Source of the DNA: Bin87 sp965204905 | GTDB taxonomy: Bacteria > Chloroflexota > Dehalococcoidia > Lucifugimonadales > UBA3495 | Length of the DNA: 64,000 bases | Direction: 5' to 3' | NCBI GenBank assembly: GCA_965204905.1 | Contig: OZ242042.1 | Location: forward strand, 3,658,001 to 3,722,000 | Shown here: positions 16,198 to 24,096 of the stretch, one piece after another | How the letters are laid out: every line of letters starts with the position of its first letter | Position numbering within the stretch: position 1 is the stretch's first letter | Made by a program: the position numbers and the translations under genes | The notes under the pieces: model-generated | Seen by the model: only the letters and a program-made list of their open reading frames with translations | Database searches by the model: none | Told to the model about the DNA's origin: nothing

Positions 16198-16205
16198 TTT
16201 CATTG
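16198..16205 (+). repeat. Target-site duplication, left copy
   Basis: TTTCATTG, repeated exactly at 18342-18349 on the other side of the element. Eight bases is the length usual for IS1595-family insertions. Confidence 0.9.
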
Positions 16206-16233
16206 GGGAATTATATCCCTGTGTACACCGCCG
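16206..16233 (+). repeat. Left terminal inverted repeat of the IS1595-type element
   Basis: 28 bp, perfect inverse of 18314-18341. It contains GTGTACACCGCCG. Confidence 0.92.
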
Positions 16234-16274
16234 TCTGAATAGTGTACACTGATGCTAGAAATGGGAGGTGGATG

Positions 16275-17177
16275 ATGAACCTGATTGAAGCCGTCAATGA
16301 GTTCAGCGATGAAGCGAAGGCAGAGGCGTGGTTCGTACAGCGGCGGTGGAAGAACGGCATCCGGTGTCCCTACTGCGACAGCGAGAATATATCCCCTCGC
16401 ACCAATGGGCGCAAGACGCCGGCCTATCGGTGCAACCCCTGTAAGCGGGACTTCACCGTGAAGACCGGGACCATCATGCACGACTCCAAGCTCTCCCTAT
16501 CGACCTGGGCGATGGCCTTTTATCTGATGAGCACCCGGCCCAAAGGCGTGTCCAGTATGCAACTGCACCGCGACCTGGGCATCACGCAGAAGTCGGCCTG
16601 GCACCTAGCCCACCGGATCCGGGAGACGTGGAACGATGAGGTTCGGAAGTTCGCGGGGCCGGTCGAAGTGGACGAAACCTACGTCGGGGGCAGGGAAACC
16701 AACAAGCACGCCGACAAAAAGTTGAAGGCGGGGCGCGGCGCCGTTGGCAAGACCGGCGTTGTGGGACTGCGGGACCGGGCGACGGGGCAGGTCGCCAGCG
16801 CGGTCATCCCCGACAGCAAGAAGGCGACGCTCCAGGGGTTCGTGCTGGCCCGCACTACGCCGGAGACGACGGTGTACACCGATGAGTTCGGGTCGTATGT
16901 GGGGTTGCCGAGGTCGCATGAAACGATCAGCCACGGCAAGGGCGAGTACGTCAGGGATGACGTGTCAACGAACGGGATCGAGTCGCATTGGGCAACGCTG
17001 AAACGCGGGCACTATGGGACGTATCACCAGATGTCGCCGAAGCACCTGCAACGCTACGCCAACGAATTCAGCGGCCGGCACAACCAGCGCGGGCTTGAAC
17101 CTACGGATCGGATGGGCGGGATGGTTGCGAGTGGACTGGGACGGCAGTTGCCCTACGCTGCTCTGGTACGGTCATAA
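16275..17177 (+). CDS. IS1595/ISXO2-family transposase
   Basis: A 300-residue transposase. The N-terminal zinc ribbon has Cys31-Pro-Tyr-Cys34 and Cys53-Asn-Pro-Cys56. The DDE-type catalytic core of the ISXO2-like family follows: Asp in PVEVDETYVGG, Asp in VYTDEFGSY, and the acidic residue in NGIESHWATLKRG. The chosen start, the second of two adjacent ATGs (16272, 16275), has the better spacing from GGGAGGTG. Intact length and motifs suggest activity. Its 3' end overlaps the convergent 85-residue ORF by 6 bases. Confidence 0.93.
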   Translation: MNLIEAVNEFSDEAKAEAWFVQRRWKNGIRCPYCDSENISPRTNGRKTPAYRCNPCKRDFTVKTGTIMHDSKLSLSTWAMAFYLMSTRPKGVSSMQLHRDLGITQKSAWHLAHRIRETWNDEVRKFAGPVEVDETYVGGRETNKHADKKLKAGRGAVGKTGVVGLRDRATGQVASAVIPDSKKATLQGFVLARTTPETTVYTDEFGSYVGLPRSHETISHGKGEYVRDDVSTNGIESHWATLKRGHYGTYHQMSPKHLQRYANEFSGRHNQRGLEPTDRMGGMVASGLGRQLPYAALVRS

Positions 17178-17429
17178 CCCCACGAGCAGTAGGAACAGGA
17201 TCATTACGAAGCCGAACACGACCCACACGGCCAGCAGCCCCATGATCGCGTTCGCCAGTGGGTTCGTCCCTTCGGGGTAATCATCCTTCGTGATCGCAAC
17301 TACGATCAACCCCCAAAAGCTGAACACGAATCCCCACCAAAAGGCTTCACTTGATTCACGCCAATCCTGCCTGCGTTGGTATGCTTCCACCGGGCGGCGG
17401 CGATAGCGACGATTCCGATGTGTGCTCAT
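17172..17429 (-). CDS. Passenger ORF: small two-TM membrane protein
   Basis: An 85-residue protein with a basic N-terminus (STHRNRRYRRRPVEAYQRRQ), then two hydrophobic segments, WGFVFSFWGLIVVAI and ANAIMGLLAVWVVFGFVMIL. The ATG at 17429 has a good GGAGGTG site 6 bases upstream, which I prefer to the longer frame from 17549. It lies within the IS1595-type element, convergent with the transposase. Function unknown; the basic head and two membrane helices would put it in the inner membrane. Confidence 0.7.
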   Translation of the reverse strand: MSTHRNRRYRRRPVEAYQRRQDWRESSEAFWWGFVFSFWGLIVVAITKDDYPEGTNPLANAIMGLLAVWVVFGFVMILFLLLVGL

Positions 17430-17654
17430 CCTGGCACCTCCCTCGCGGCCATCGGAGAGGCCACTTGCTAGGGTTGCCGGTTTCCGTTGCTGAATCCGCG
17501 AGAGAGGCATGTTTGCCCCTCTTCCGGTATTATTCAGCGACGGTTTCACGCGCGTAATCGGCGTACAATCCGCAACCCTAGCAAGAGCAGGATAGCAAAC
17601 TCATTACAAATTGCCAACAAACTTATTACAAGATAGAATCGGGGTACGGAGGGA

Positions 17655-17891
17655 ATGATGGTTACCGTTACACGTTCCGAGTTCGACGCCCTGAACGCTA
17701 AAGTCGATCAGGTCCTCGAAATTGTCATCAACATTGCGAGAGAGCACGATGATGACTGGCAGGCGTTCCGCGAGTTCCGGGAGGAAACCCGTCAGCGGTT
17801 CGACGAACTGACCGCCAAAGTGGACGCGCTGACCCAGGCCCATGAAGGGTTGCGTGCGGACTTCAAACGCCACGACGAAGATAGCCGATAG
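17655..17891 (+). CDS. Passenger ORF: short coiled-coil protein
   Basis: A 78-residue, highly charged coiled-coil protein (EFDALNAKVDQVLEIV, EETRQRFDELTAKVDAL). The start at 17655 follows GGAGGGA. It is inside the IS1595-type element, 8 bases before the next small ORF, so the two may be co-translated. It resembles in style the coiled-coil segments of the genes at 35656 and 50177, but homology is not shown. Function unknown. Confidence 0.65.
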   Translation: MMVTVTRSEFDALNAKVDQVLEIVINIAREHDDDWQAFREFREETRQRFDELTAKVDALTQAHEGLRADFKRHDEDSR

Positions 17892-17899
17892 GAGGAATC

Positions 17900-18049
17900 A
17901 TGCCCAAAGCCAAGAACCCCCGCGGCCGGCCGCCGCGTCCCATGCCGGAGAAGATCGACGCCACGCCCGAGGAGATCGCCGAGGTCGTCCTGGGCGCTAA
18001 ACCGAAAACCGATTGGGACTACCTGAAAGACGAACGGCCCGCTGATTAG
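17900..18049 (+). CDS. Passenger ORF: 49-residue basic protein
   Basis: The frame reads MPKAKNPRGRPPRPMPEKID and ends WDYLKDERPAD. The ATG at 17900 has GGAGGA just upstream (17891-17896). The RGRPPRP stretch resembles an AT-hook. It is the last clear passenger ORF, and its stop codon lies in the loop/arm of the strong hairpin at 18032-18059. Function unknown; DNA binding is a guess. Confidence 0.55.
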   Translation: MPKAKNPRGRPPRPMPEKIDATPEEIAEVVLGAKPKTDWDYLKDERPAD

Positions 18050-18059
18050 CGGGCCGTTC
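18032..18059 (+). terminator. Strong hairpin at the end of the passenger ORFs
   Basis: A perfect 12-bp stem, GAACGGCCCGCT / AGCGGGCCGTTC, with loop GATT spans the stop codon of the 49-residue ORF. No T-run follows, so it could block ribosomes or stabilise RNA rather than terminate. Confidence 0.45.
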
Positions 18060-18100
18060 CACCAATGAACCTGCCGTACTGACGACGGAGGTATCCAGAA

Positions 18101-18208
18101 ATGCTTACGCATCTACGGCTCTCGACCAGGGAGGCTCACCGCCTCCTGAAAGGAATCCGCGCACCCCCTCAATCCAGATTGATCTGGAAAGGATCCTGGA
18201 CCCCATGA
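18101..18208 (+). CDS. Possible 35-codon micro-ORF in the IS right end
   Basis: ATG at 18101 with GGAGG upstream encodes MLTHLRLSTREAHRLLKGIR followed by 15 more residues. It overlaps a following 43-codon frame (18205-18336) by ATGA, and that frame ends inside the right inverted repeat. Both may be incidental. Confidence 0.3.
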   Translation: MLTHLRLSTREAHRLLKGIRAPPQSRLIWKGSWTP

Positions 18209-18313
18209 ATGAAGACATAGAACGAAACCTACGAATCAGCAACATCCTTGATCTCCCGGGAGCCGCCCATCGCCAGCACGCGATGGGAATAACCGACGCG
18301 CCGGTGGCAAGTC

Positions 18314-18341
18314 CGGCGGTGTACACAGGGATATAATTCCC
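18314..18341 (+). repeat. Right terminal inverted repeat of the IS1595-type element
   Basis: 28 bp, perfect inverse of the left end. It contains TATAAT at 18332-18337 reading outward, a possible promoter for the downstream lipoprotein fragment. Confidence 0.9.
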
Positions 18342-18349
18342 TTTCATTG
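18342..18349 (+). repeat. Target-site duplication, right copy
   Basis: TTTCATTG, identical to 16198-16205. Confidence 0.9.
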
Positions 18350-19321
18350 CACTTGGCGCTCTCGCTCTGGTCGCCTGCTCCGGCGGCGCAGATACGCTGA
18401 CCGTAGGATTCTCTCCCTTCTACGACCAGGTCAGCTACAACGCCAGCAGCGACCCTGACGCGGACGGCTACAACACACACCTCGGTTACGAAGCAGACCT
18501 GCTGACGGCGCTGGAAAGCATGGACGGATTTGGGTTCTCCTTCGAACGCAGGCCAATCCCGGAGTGGCCGGGCATCTGGTTGAAATCGGCTACCGACGAG
18601 TTCGACATAGTGGGCGGCGGCATTACCATACGGGAGGCCCGCACCCGCAACGCCGCCGGCGATACGGTGGTGGCCTTCACCAACGGCCACATCGCGTTCC
18701 GGCAGTCGCTGCTGGTGCGTAATGAGGACGCCGAGCGGATGGCAACCCACGAGCAACTGACCGGCGATCTGATAATCGGCGTGTACCGCGACACTACCGG
18801 GGAGGGTCGTCTGCTGCAACTGACCGGCCTGGCCGACGCCACCGGAATCCTGGCCGCCGGCGCCCGAGTGGCAACCCCCAACGGCGACGTCGTGGCCGAC
18901 GGCAGCGACGATTACGCCATCACGCCGGCGTCGGCGTCGGAAATTCTGGCCGACCGGAGTCACCTCTACCCTCCGGACGAAACCATGCCGCAGGTAATGT
19001 ATTTGCCCGACGACATCGGCCCCGACACGGTGCACGAAATGCTGCTGGCCGGCGTCATTGACGGCAGAGCCGGCGAGGAGATTGAGAATAACAACGCGGT
19101 TCACGGATCGGACGGCAATCTGACCATTACAGCCCTGGACGACCTGGTGGAATACGGCGGCTTCACCGTGGCCGCCGGCGATGCCGACCTGCTGGCCCGG
19201 CTCAACGAGAGTATTGACTACCTGACCGACAACCGGCGCATCGGGTATGCAGAATGGCGGGCTGACCCGACGGTGTTCATGCAGCGCGCGGCGCTGCGGA
19301 AAAGACTATGATTCGTGCCGT

Positions 19322-19351
19322 TTGACACCCTGCCGCCATTATGTCTATATT
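19322..19351 (+). promoter_or_regulatory. Sigma70-type promoter for the 19394 gene
   Basis: TTGACA (19322-19327) and TATATT (19346-19351) are separated by 18 bases, with the start codon 43 bases downstream. This is the clearest sigma70-type promoter in the window on the plus strand. Confidence 0.7.
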
Positions 19352-19393
19352 CCGCTCAATAATACCTGTCACGCAAAACGGAGGTAATTGGAC

Positions 19394-20245
19394 ATGGCGA
19401 CACCACGAGGACGAGTTAGCGTCGATGCCGGCAACGTAGGATTCATCGTGCAGCACGAGCTGTGGGACGGGAACATCCAGGACCACTCCGACCAGGGCGT
19501 TGTGATCCTGGTGCAGGTGGGCGACGAAACGGCGCTGCGGTTCAACTGTTTCGACATCGAAAAGAGCTACGTGTACGCGCCCGACGGCAAGAACGTGCAG
19601 TACCGCATGGACCAGACCACCGACGGCAATCCCATCGGCTGGTCGGTTCGCACCATGCGCAGCAACCTGGGCACCATGCTGGAGGCTGCCGGCTACTCAG
19701 ACGCCGCCGCCGGTCTGGACATGGACGCCGTGAACTCGGCGCTGGACGAGGTGGACAGCACCGCGCGGGTCAAGTTCGCCGCCGACCGCAACACGGTGAA
19801 GCACAACCGGGGCACCGACATCATCGAAGCCGGCAACATTCGCTTCGGCCTGGAGATGCGTCGCCAGGCTTCGGGCGACGGCGGGCTGGCCATACACGTG
19901 CTCAGCGAGCTGTCCGGCAACACCGGGCGCGTCTTCACCGAGGAGACCGAGCTGCTGGCCTTCGACTGCTTCCGCGACGAGCCCCACTACCACTACGGCC
20001 CGCGCAACAAGAACCACCGCATCTTCTGGGACAAGACGCTGGTTCCCGATCCGCTGGGCTGGTGCCTGGATCAGTTCAAGACGGGCAAGCTCAAGGCCAT
20101 GATCGAGCGGGCCGGCTACCCCGGCGTCGCCGCCGACCTGGACGATGACGTGCTGGCGTCAGCCATCCAGCAGGTGGAGCAGCGCGGCCGCGAGATGGAA
20201 GCCACGGGCATCCCGGCCGAGGTAACGCCGAACATAGTGCAGTAG
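19394..20245 (+). CDS. Protein with an internally duplicated domain of unknown function
   Basis: A 283-residue protein. Two ~90-residue repeats are visible: the first has TALRFNCFDIEKSYVYAP, then NPIGWSVRTMRSNL and AAGYSDAAAGLDMDAV. The second has LLAFDCFRDEPHYHYGPR, then DPLGWCLDQFKTGK and AGYPGVAADLDDDV. The shared pattern is '-F.CF..(x)Y.Y.P..K', then 'GW', then 'AGY..AA.LD'. I recognise no enzymatic signature. The ATG at 19394 is preferred to the TTG at 19388; GGAGGTAATT precedes it. A promoter lies at 19322 and a terminator at 20274. It follows the disrupted lipoprotein gene and is monocistronic. Confidence 0.75.
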   Translation: MATPRGRVSVDAGNVGFIVQHELWDGNIQDHSDQGVVILVQVGDETALRFNCFDIEKSYVYAPDGKNVQYRMDQTTDGNPIGWSVRTMRSNLGTMLEAAGYSDAAAGLDMDAVNSALDEVDSTARVKFAADRNTVKHNRGTDIIEAGNIRFGLEMRRQASGDGGLAIHVLSELSGNTGRVFTEETELLAFDCFRDEPHYHYGPRNKNHRIFWDKTLVPDPLGWCLDQFKTGKLKAMIERAGYPGVAADLDDDVLASAIQQVEQRGREMEATGIPAEVTPNIVQ

Positions 20246-20270
20246 GGCATCTCGCAGAACTTGGAACGGA

Positions 20271-20298
20271 GTAGGGGCGAATAACCATTCGCCCCTAT
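20271..20298. repeat. REP-like palindrome (GTAGGGGCGAATAA type)
   Basis: GTAGGGGCGAATAAC..ATTCGCCCCTAT. The same family occurs at 43092-43119 and 46713-46740. Confidence 0.75.
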
Positions 20299-20304
20299 TT
20301 TTTG
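20274..20304 (+). terminator. Intrinsic terminator formed from a REP-like palindrome
   Basis: The stem GGGGCGAAT/ATTCGCCCC with loop AACC is followed immediately by TATTTTTT. It ends the 19394 transcript and lies just beyond the stop of the convergent toxin gene. Confidence 0.65.
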
Positions 20305-20325
20305 GCGCATGGGTTGGGGTGGTTA

Positions 20326-20589
20326 TCAAGTGCGATAGACCTCGCTGCGGTGGCGCACTGCGCGGACAACTATAGTGCGGTTCTCGCGGTCCAAGGTGTA
20401 CAGCAACCGGTAGTCTCCGATGCGCAACCGGAAAAGACCGCGCAGTCTCCCGGATAACATGCGATGCCGCATCGTTTCAGCGTTTTCGGCAAGGCCGTCA
20501 AGCCTGTTTCGGACCTGCCGAACGATCGCCGTGTCCAGGCGGCCCAGATCGTCAATGGCATCGGCCTGGAACTCGACCGCATACGGCAT
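20326..20589 (-). CDS. RelE/ParE-family toxin
   Basis: An 87-residue basic protein of the ParE/RelE fold. It contains YAVEFQADAIDDLGRLD, GLFRLRIGDYRLLYTLD and AVRHRSEVYRT, the usual order of motifs, including the conserved Arg in the central strand and a C-terminal H-R..Y. RelE members cleave mRNA at the ribosome; ParE members block gyrase; the sequence does not decide between them. It directly follows its likely antitoxin (stop and start share base 20589), a typical type II toxin-antitoxin operon. Confidence 0.85.
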   Translation of the reverse strand: MPYAVEFQADAIDDLGRLDTAIVRQVRNRLDGLAENAETMRHRMLSGRLRGLFRLRIGDYRLLYTLDRENRTIVVRAVRHRSEVYRT

Positions 20590-20813
20590 TAATCCAGACC
20601 CAGCCGCGCGGATGCCTCTGCCAATGGAACGGTCGGGGCATCGGATTGCAACCTACGCTCCATTTCTTCCACGAATTCCTCGCGCAGTTCCAGCCCCTCA
20701 TCCGGGTCCTCGATCAATTCGGAGACTACCTCGAGCACCGTTTCGCGGATCAGCGTCCGCAACTCCGCCACGGTGAGATCGGCGGCCATTTTTTCTGTTG
20801 CTTGGGTTGTCAT
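20589..20813 (-). CDS. Antitoxin of the RelE/ParE module
   Basis: A 74-residue acidic helical protein (MTTQATEKMAADLTVAELRT, then ELREEFVEEMERRLQS). The motif LTVAELRTLIRETVLEVV resembles short antitoxins paired with ParE/RelE toxins. The gene is directly upstream of the toxin and shares one base with it. By analogy, it would neutralise the toxin and repress the operon. Confidence 0.8.
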   Translation of the reverse strand: MTTQATEKMAADLTVAELRTLIRETVLEVVSELIEDPDEGLELREEFVEEMERRLQSDAPTVPLAEASARLGLD

Positions 20814-20832
20814 TTGGTCCTCCGACCTGTGG

Positions 20833-21627
20833 TCACAGCAGTCGGCCCATGTTTACAGGCAACTCCGCAGCCCGCAGTTCCCGAGCCAATCGCCATTTCC
20901 AGCCTTCGGCGTCGTCCATTAGGATGTACACGACGCCATCGTAGTCAGATGGTGTCTCGATGTCTCCCTTGACCAGAGCGCACACTCTTTTTCGGCCAAT
21001 CTTTCCCGCTAAATAGCCCAACTCCAGAATTACATTCTGGCGCATGCGTGGCCTCAAGTTGTCGGGTTCAGTGGCAAGTGCGCCTACGTCATCAGGGGTA
21101 CAAATCGCCACGGCGAAACCAACGGTTTCAGCTTCATCCTCGAATTTCTCGATTATCGTGCGGCCTTCGTTGGGTTGCTCCTGCAATATGATGGGTTCTA
21201 ACTTCAAACTTTCGAGAAACCTGGCTACCATTTCGCGCGTGCCGTCGTCTCTTCCGTGAACGACAAACACTTGGTTTGTCGTAACCGGGCCAGGCGGCAT
21301 CGATTCTTCAATCGTTGTTGACGCATGTGTCTGGTCTCCCCAATACTCCTCGATCTCGTGGATCATAGATTTGAGCAGTGCTGAAGCCCTTTCTATGCCG
21401 CGGTGATAATAGCTGCGAGGGTATCCAGAGTCAGGGGGAAACCACGAAATACTCGTGAATTCTTTAACTTGATTGGACCTGCCGAACACGTAGCCGATGG
21501 CTTTGGCCGTGTCGCGTCTCCACACCATAAACTCCTGAGAATCAGTATTCTTGGACTGCAACGACGGGATTTCGCTCAGTGCCTTTTGCAATCGCTCTAT
21601 CGCTTGCTCTTTTGTTGGCCTTGGCAT
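20833..21627 (-). CDS. TIR-like nucleotide-binding protein (CAP12/Pycsar effector-type domain)
   Basis: A 264-residue protein. Residues 1-115 are a divergent N-terminal region. Residues ~119-250 form a TIR-like domain of the 'predicted nucleotide-binding protein' family: VFVVHGRDDGTREMVARFL, ILQEQPNEGRTIIEKFE, VGFAVAICTPDDVG, then NVILELGYLAGKIGR and VCALVKGDIETPSDYDG. Glu202 in VILELGY is the likely NADase glutamate. Relatives serve as cell-killing effectors in CBASS/Pycsar-like antiphage systems. No cyclase gene is next to it, so its trigger is unknown. The composition is lower in GC than the flanking genes. It sits upstream of the toxin-antitoxin pair on the same strand. Confidence 0.8.
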   Translation of the reverse strand: MPRPTKEQAIERLQKALSEIPSLQSKNTDSQEFMVWRRDTAKAIGYVFGRSNQVKEFTSISWFPPDSGYPRSYYHRGIERASALLKSMIHEIEEYWGDQTHASTTIEESMPPGPVTTNQVFVVHGRDDGTREMVARFLESLKLEPIILQEQPNEGRTIIEKFEDEAETVGFAVAICTPDDVGALATEPDNLRPRMRQNVILELGYLAGKIGRKRVCALVKGDIETPSDYDGVVYILMDDAEGWKWRLARELRAAELPVNMGRLL

Positions 21628-21722
21628 CTATCTGAGTCTCCGATAGGCGATCGCCTCACACCGTGGCCGGCATGAGGATGTTGAGCGTGGCTTCGCGGCG
21701 AGGGCGCGCATCCCGCGGTAAT

Positions 21723-22094
21723 CTAAATCGGGCCTCCCCAGCCCAAACGCAACCACTCTGCCGGAACCAGCCGCTCACTGTGAGGGTCAGCCAGCAGATT
21801 GAATGTCTCCAGCGCCGTTGCGCCGAGCAGATAGTTGCCGTCCGGTCCGAAAATCACCGGGCATTGACGCTCTTTATCGTAGATGCGGAAGAGCGCCATG
21901 CCAAAGTCGTATCGGACCCGACTACCGTCGGCCAGAATGAAACCCAGTTCTTCCAGCGCCGGAACATTCAAGCCTGCTAATAGGGATGCCGGCAACATGG
22001 AGTGCGCGGCCCCGGTGTCCACCACGGCATCGAGCGGGTACAAATCTCCGCCATTGGGATGGCCTACACTGATCGGCACAGAGAAAATCGACAT
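21723..22094 (-). CDS. Retropepsin-like aspartic protease (clan AA)
   Basis: A 123-residue single-lobe aspartic protease that would act as a dimer. The catalytic motif is DTGAAHS in PLDAVVDTGAAHSMLPA, and the second hallmark is VIFGPDGNYLLGATALETF. Bacterial members are short and of unknown substrate. It starts 6 bases after the lepA stop codon, so it is probably expressed from that operon. Related genes occur at 42675 and 63536. Confidence 0.85.
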   Translation of the reverse strand: MSIFSVPISVGHPNGGDLYPLDAVVDTGAAHSMLPASLLAGLNVPALEELGFILADGSRVRYDFGMALFRIYDKERQCPVIFGPDGNYLLGATALETFNLLADPHSERLVPAEWLRLGWGGPI

Positions 22095-22100
22095 TGCGGA

Positions 22101-23957
22101 CTACCCCTCTTCCCCTATCTTCAGCAGGCTCAGGAATGCCTCCTGCGGCACCTCCACGCGGCCTACGCGCTTCATGCGTTTTTTGCCTTCTTTTTGCTTT
22201 TCGAGGAGCTTGCGCTTGCGGGTGATGTCGCCGCCGTAGCACTTGGAGAGGACGTCCTTGCGCATGGCGCGGACGGTTTCGCGGGCCACGATGCGGCTGC
22301 CGATGGCGGCCTGGATGGGCACCTCGAACATCTGGCGCGGTATCGTGCTGCGCAGTTTCTCGACGATGCTGCGGCCCTGCACCACCGCGTTGTCCCGGTG
22401 GCTGATCATGCTCAGCGCTTCCACCGGCGTCTGGTTCACCAGGATGTCAATGCGCACCAGCGGCGCGGCGCGGTAGCCCTCGAAGGTATAGTCCAGCGAG
22501 GCATACCCCTGGGTGCGCGATTTCAACTGGTTGTAGAAGTCGGCCAGCATCTCGGCCAGCGGCATGGTGTATTCCATGACCACGCGGGTCTGCTCGCTGT
22601 CCGCGCCGGCGTCGGCCTGGCTGCCGCCGATGCCCTGGATGTACTCCATACGCCGGAACTCGGAGCGGCGGGCGTGCATCAGCTCCATCACCGCGCCGAC
22701 GGAGCGGCTGGGCGCGACGATGGTCACTCCCAGGATCGGCTCCCGCACCTCGGAGATGGCGTTGGGCTGAGGCAGCAGCGATGGGTTGTCCACGCGGATC
22801 ACGTCGCCGCTGGTCAGCAGAACCTCGTAGGCCACGCTGGGGGCGGTAACGATGAGATCCAAGTCGTACTCCCGCTCCAGCCGCTCCTGCACGATTTCCA
22901 GATGCACCAGGCCCAGGAAACCGCAGCGGAACCCGAATCCCAGCGCGCCGCTGTTCTCCGGCTCGATGGATAGGGAGGCGTCGTTGAGCTTGAGCTTTTC
23001 CAGCGCGGCCCGCAGCCGGGTGTAGTCTTCGCCGTCCGCGGGATACAGGCCGGCGAACACCATGGATTTCAGTTCCACGTAGCCGGGCAGAGGTTCCTCG
23101 GCAGGATGGGCGTTGTTGGTGAGGGTGTCGCCGACGGCGCACTCCTGCACGTCCTTGAAGCCGGTGGCGACGTAGCCCACCTGGCCGGCCTGGAGTATGC
23201 CGGTAGCCGTGGGTTCGGGCGCGAACACGCCCACTTCCATGATCTCAACCGTCCGGCCTGACGACATCACCCGCAGCCGGTCGCTGGTGGAGATGTCGCC
23301 GTCGGCCACACGGACGTAGGCGATAATGCCCTTGTAGGTGTCGTAGGTGGAGTCGAACACGAGGGCGCGGAATGGGTCGTCATCGCCGCCCGATGGATGC
23401 GGCACGCGCTCCACGATGCCGTCCAGCAATTCCGTGCAGCCCAGGCCGGACTTGGCGGACACGAACATCACCTCGTCGCGTCGGAAGCCGAAGATCTGCT
23501 CCATCTCGGCGGCCACCCGCTCCGGTTCCGCCGAGGGCAGGTCCACCTTGTTGATGACGGGGATCATCTCCAGGTCGTACTCCATGGCCAGCAGGGTGTT
23601 GGCGATGGTCTGGGCCTCCACGCCCTGGGTGGCGTCCACCACCAGAAGCGCGCCCTCGCAGGCGGCCAGCGCCCGCGACACCTCGTAGGAAAAGTCCACG
23701 TGGCCGGGCGTATCGATCAGGTTCAGCTGGTACTCGCCGGCGTGGTCGCCATCCTTGACGCGGTGGGACATGGTCACCGCCTTGCCCTTGATGGTGATGC
23801 CGCGCTCCCGTTCGAGTTCCATCTGATCGAGGAACTGGGCCTTCATGTCCTGGGGCCGCACCGTTCCGGTGATCTCCAGCAAGCGGTCCGCCAGCGTGGA
23901 TTTGCCGTGATCGATGTGGGCGATGATGCAGAAATTGCGGATACGCTGCTGATTCAT
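22101..23957 (-). CDS. lepA: Elongation factor 4 (LepA), ribosome back-translocase
   Basis: A 618-residue translational GTPase, full length for the family. The P-loop is AHIDHGKST (residues 13-21), and the switch motif is LNLIDTPGHVDFSYEV. Later domains include the LepA-specific C-terminus with KCYGGDITRKRKLLEKQKEG. It binds the ribosome in the cytoplasm. The ATG at 23957 gives the canonical N-terminus MNQQRIRNFCIIAHIDHGKS. It is followed closely by the retropepsin gene. Confidence 0.97.
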   Translation of the reverse strand: MNQQRIRNFCIIAHIDHGKSTLADRLLEITGTVRPQDMKAQFLDQMELERERGITIKGKAVTMSHRVKDGDHAGEYQLNLIDTPGHVDFSYEVSRALAACEGALLVVDATQGVEAQTIANTLLAMEYDLEMIPVINKVDLPSAEPERVAAEMEQIFGFRRDEVMFVSAKSGLGCTELLDGIVERVPHPSGGDDDPFRALVFDSTYDTYKGIIAYVRVADGDISTSDRLRVMSSGRTVEIMEVGVFAPEPTATGILQAGQVGYVATGFKDVQECAVGDTLTNNAHPAEEPLPGYVELKSMVFAGLYPADGEDYTRLRAALEKLKLNDASLSIEPENSGALGFGFRCGFLGLVHLEIVQERLEREYDLDLIVTAPSVAYEVLLTSGDVIRVDNPSLLPQPNAISEVREPILGVTIVAPSRSVGAVMELMHARRSEFRRMEYIQGIGGSQADAGADSEQTRVVMEYTMPLAEMLADFYNQLKSRTQGYASLDYTFEGYRAAPLVRIDILVNQTPVEALSMISHRDNAVVQGRSIVEKLRSTIPRQMFEVPIQAAIGSRIVARETVRAMRKDVLSKCYGGDITRKRKLLEKQKEGKKRMKRVGRVEVPQEAFLSLLKIGEEG

Positions 23958-24069
23958 AATGCCGTCCTTTCAACGTACATCATGGTAGCACGGGGCGATT
24001 CGCTGCGCCAATTGGGACCGCTTTGCGGGATGATCCTTCGTCCTCCATAGGCGGACCTATGGCGAGGTG

Positions 24070-24096
24070 ATCCTTCGACAAGCTCAGGATGAGCGG
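24070..24096 (+). repeat. TTCGACAAGCTCAGGA-type dispersed repeat
   Basis: ATCCTTCGACAAGCTCAGGA followed by TGAGCGG. Related copies are at 32027-32052 and as an inverted pair at 44773-44800 and 44817-44844. Confidence 0.7.

Larger units (their letters stand above)
16206..18341 (+). mobile_element. IS1595-family element with passenger ORFs, 2136 bp
   Basis: The ends are 28-bp perfect inverted repeats, 16206-16233 and 18314-18341, beginning GGGAATTATATCCC, and are bounded by the 8-bp duplication TTTCATTG. The element carries an IS1595/ISXO2-type transposase and, unlike minimal members of the family, about 1.1 kb of additional DNA. That DNA holds a small membrane protein (minus strand), a coiled-coil protein and one or more micro-ORFs. 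It is inserted in the signal-peptide region of a lipoprotein gene. All structural parts are intact, so it could still be mobile. Confidence 0.92.
16175..19311 (+). pseudogene. Solute-binding lipoprotein gene split by an IS1595-type element
   Basis: Removing the element at 16206-18341 and one copy of the 8-bp duplication rejoins one frame, 16175-16205 plus 18350-19311. The rejoined protein starts MTTLLRRLFIALGALALVAC, a lipoprotein signal peptide with its lipobox Cys, followed by SGGADTLTVGFSPFYDQV. It continues as a periplasmic solute-binding protein of the amino-acid (SBP_bac_3) type, with EADLLTALE, FDIVGGGITI and FTNGHIAFRQSLLVRN. The restored length is about 330 residues. As it stands, the signal peptide is separated from the mature domain, so the product should not be exported. 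No permease or ATPase partner is adjacent. The 3' part keeps a long open frame (18520-19311), so the insertion looks recent. Confidence 0.85.
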
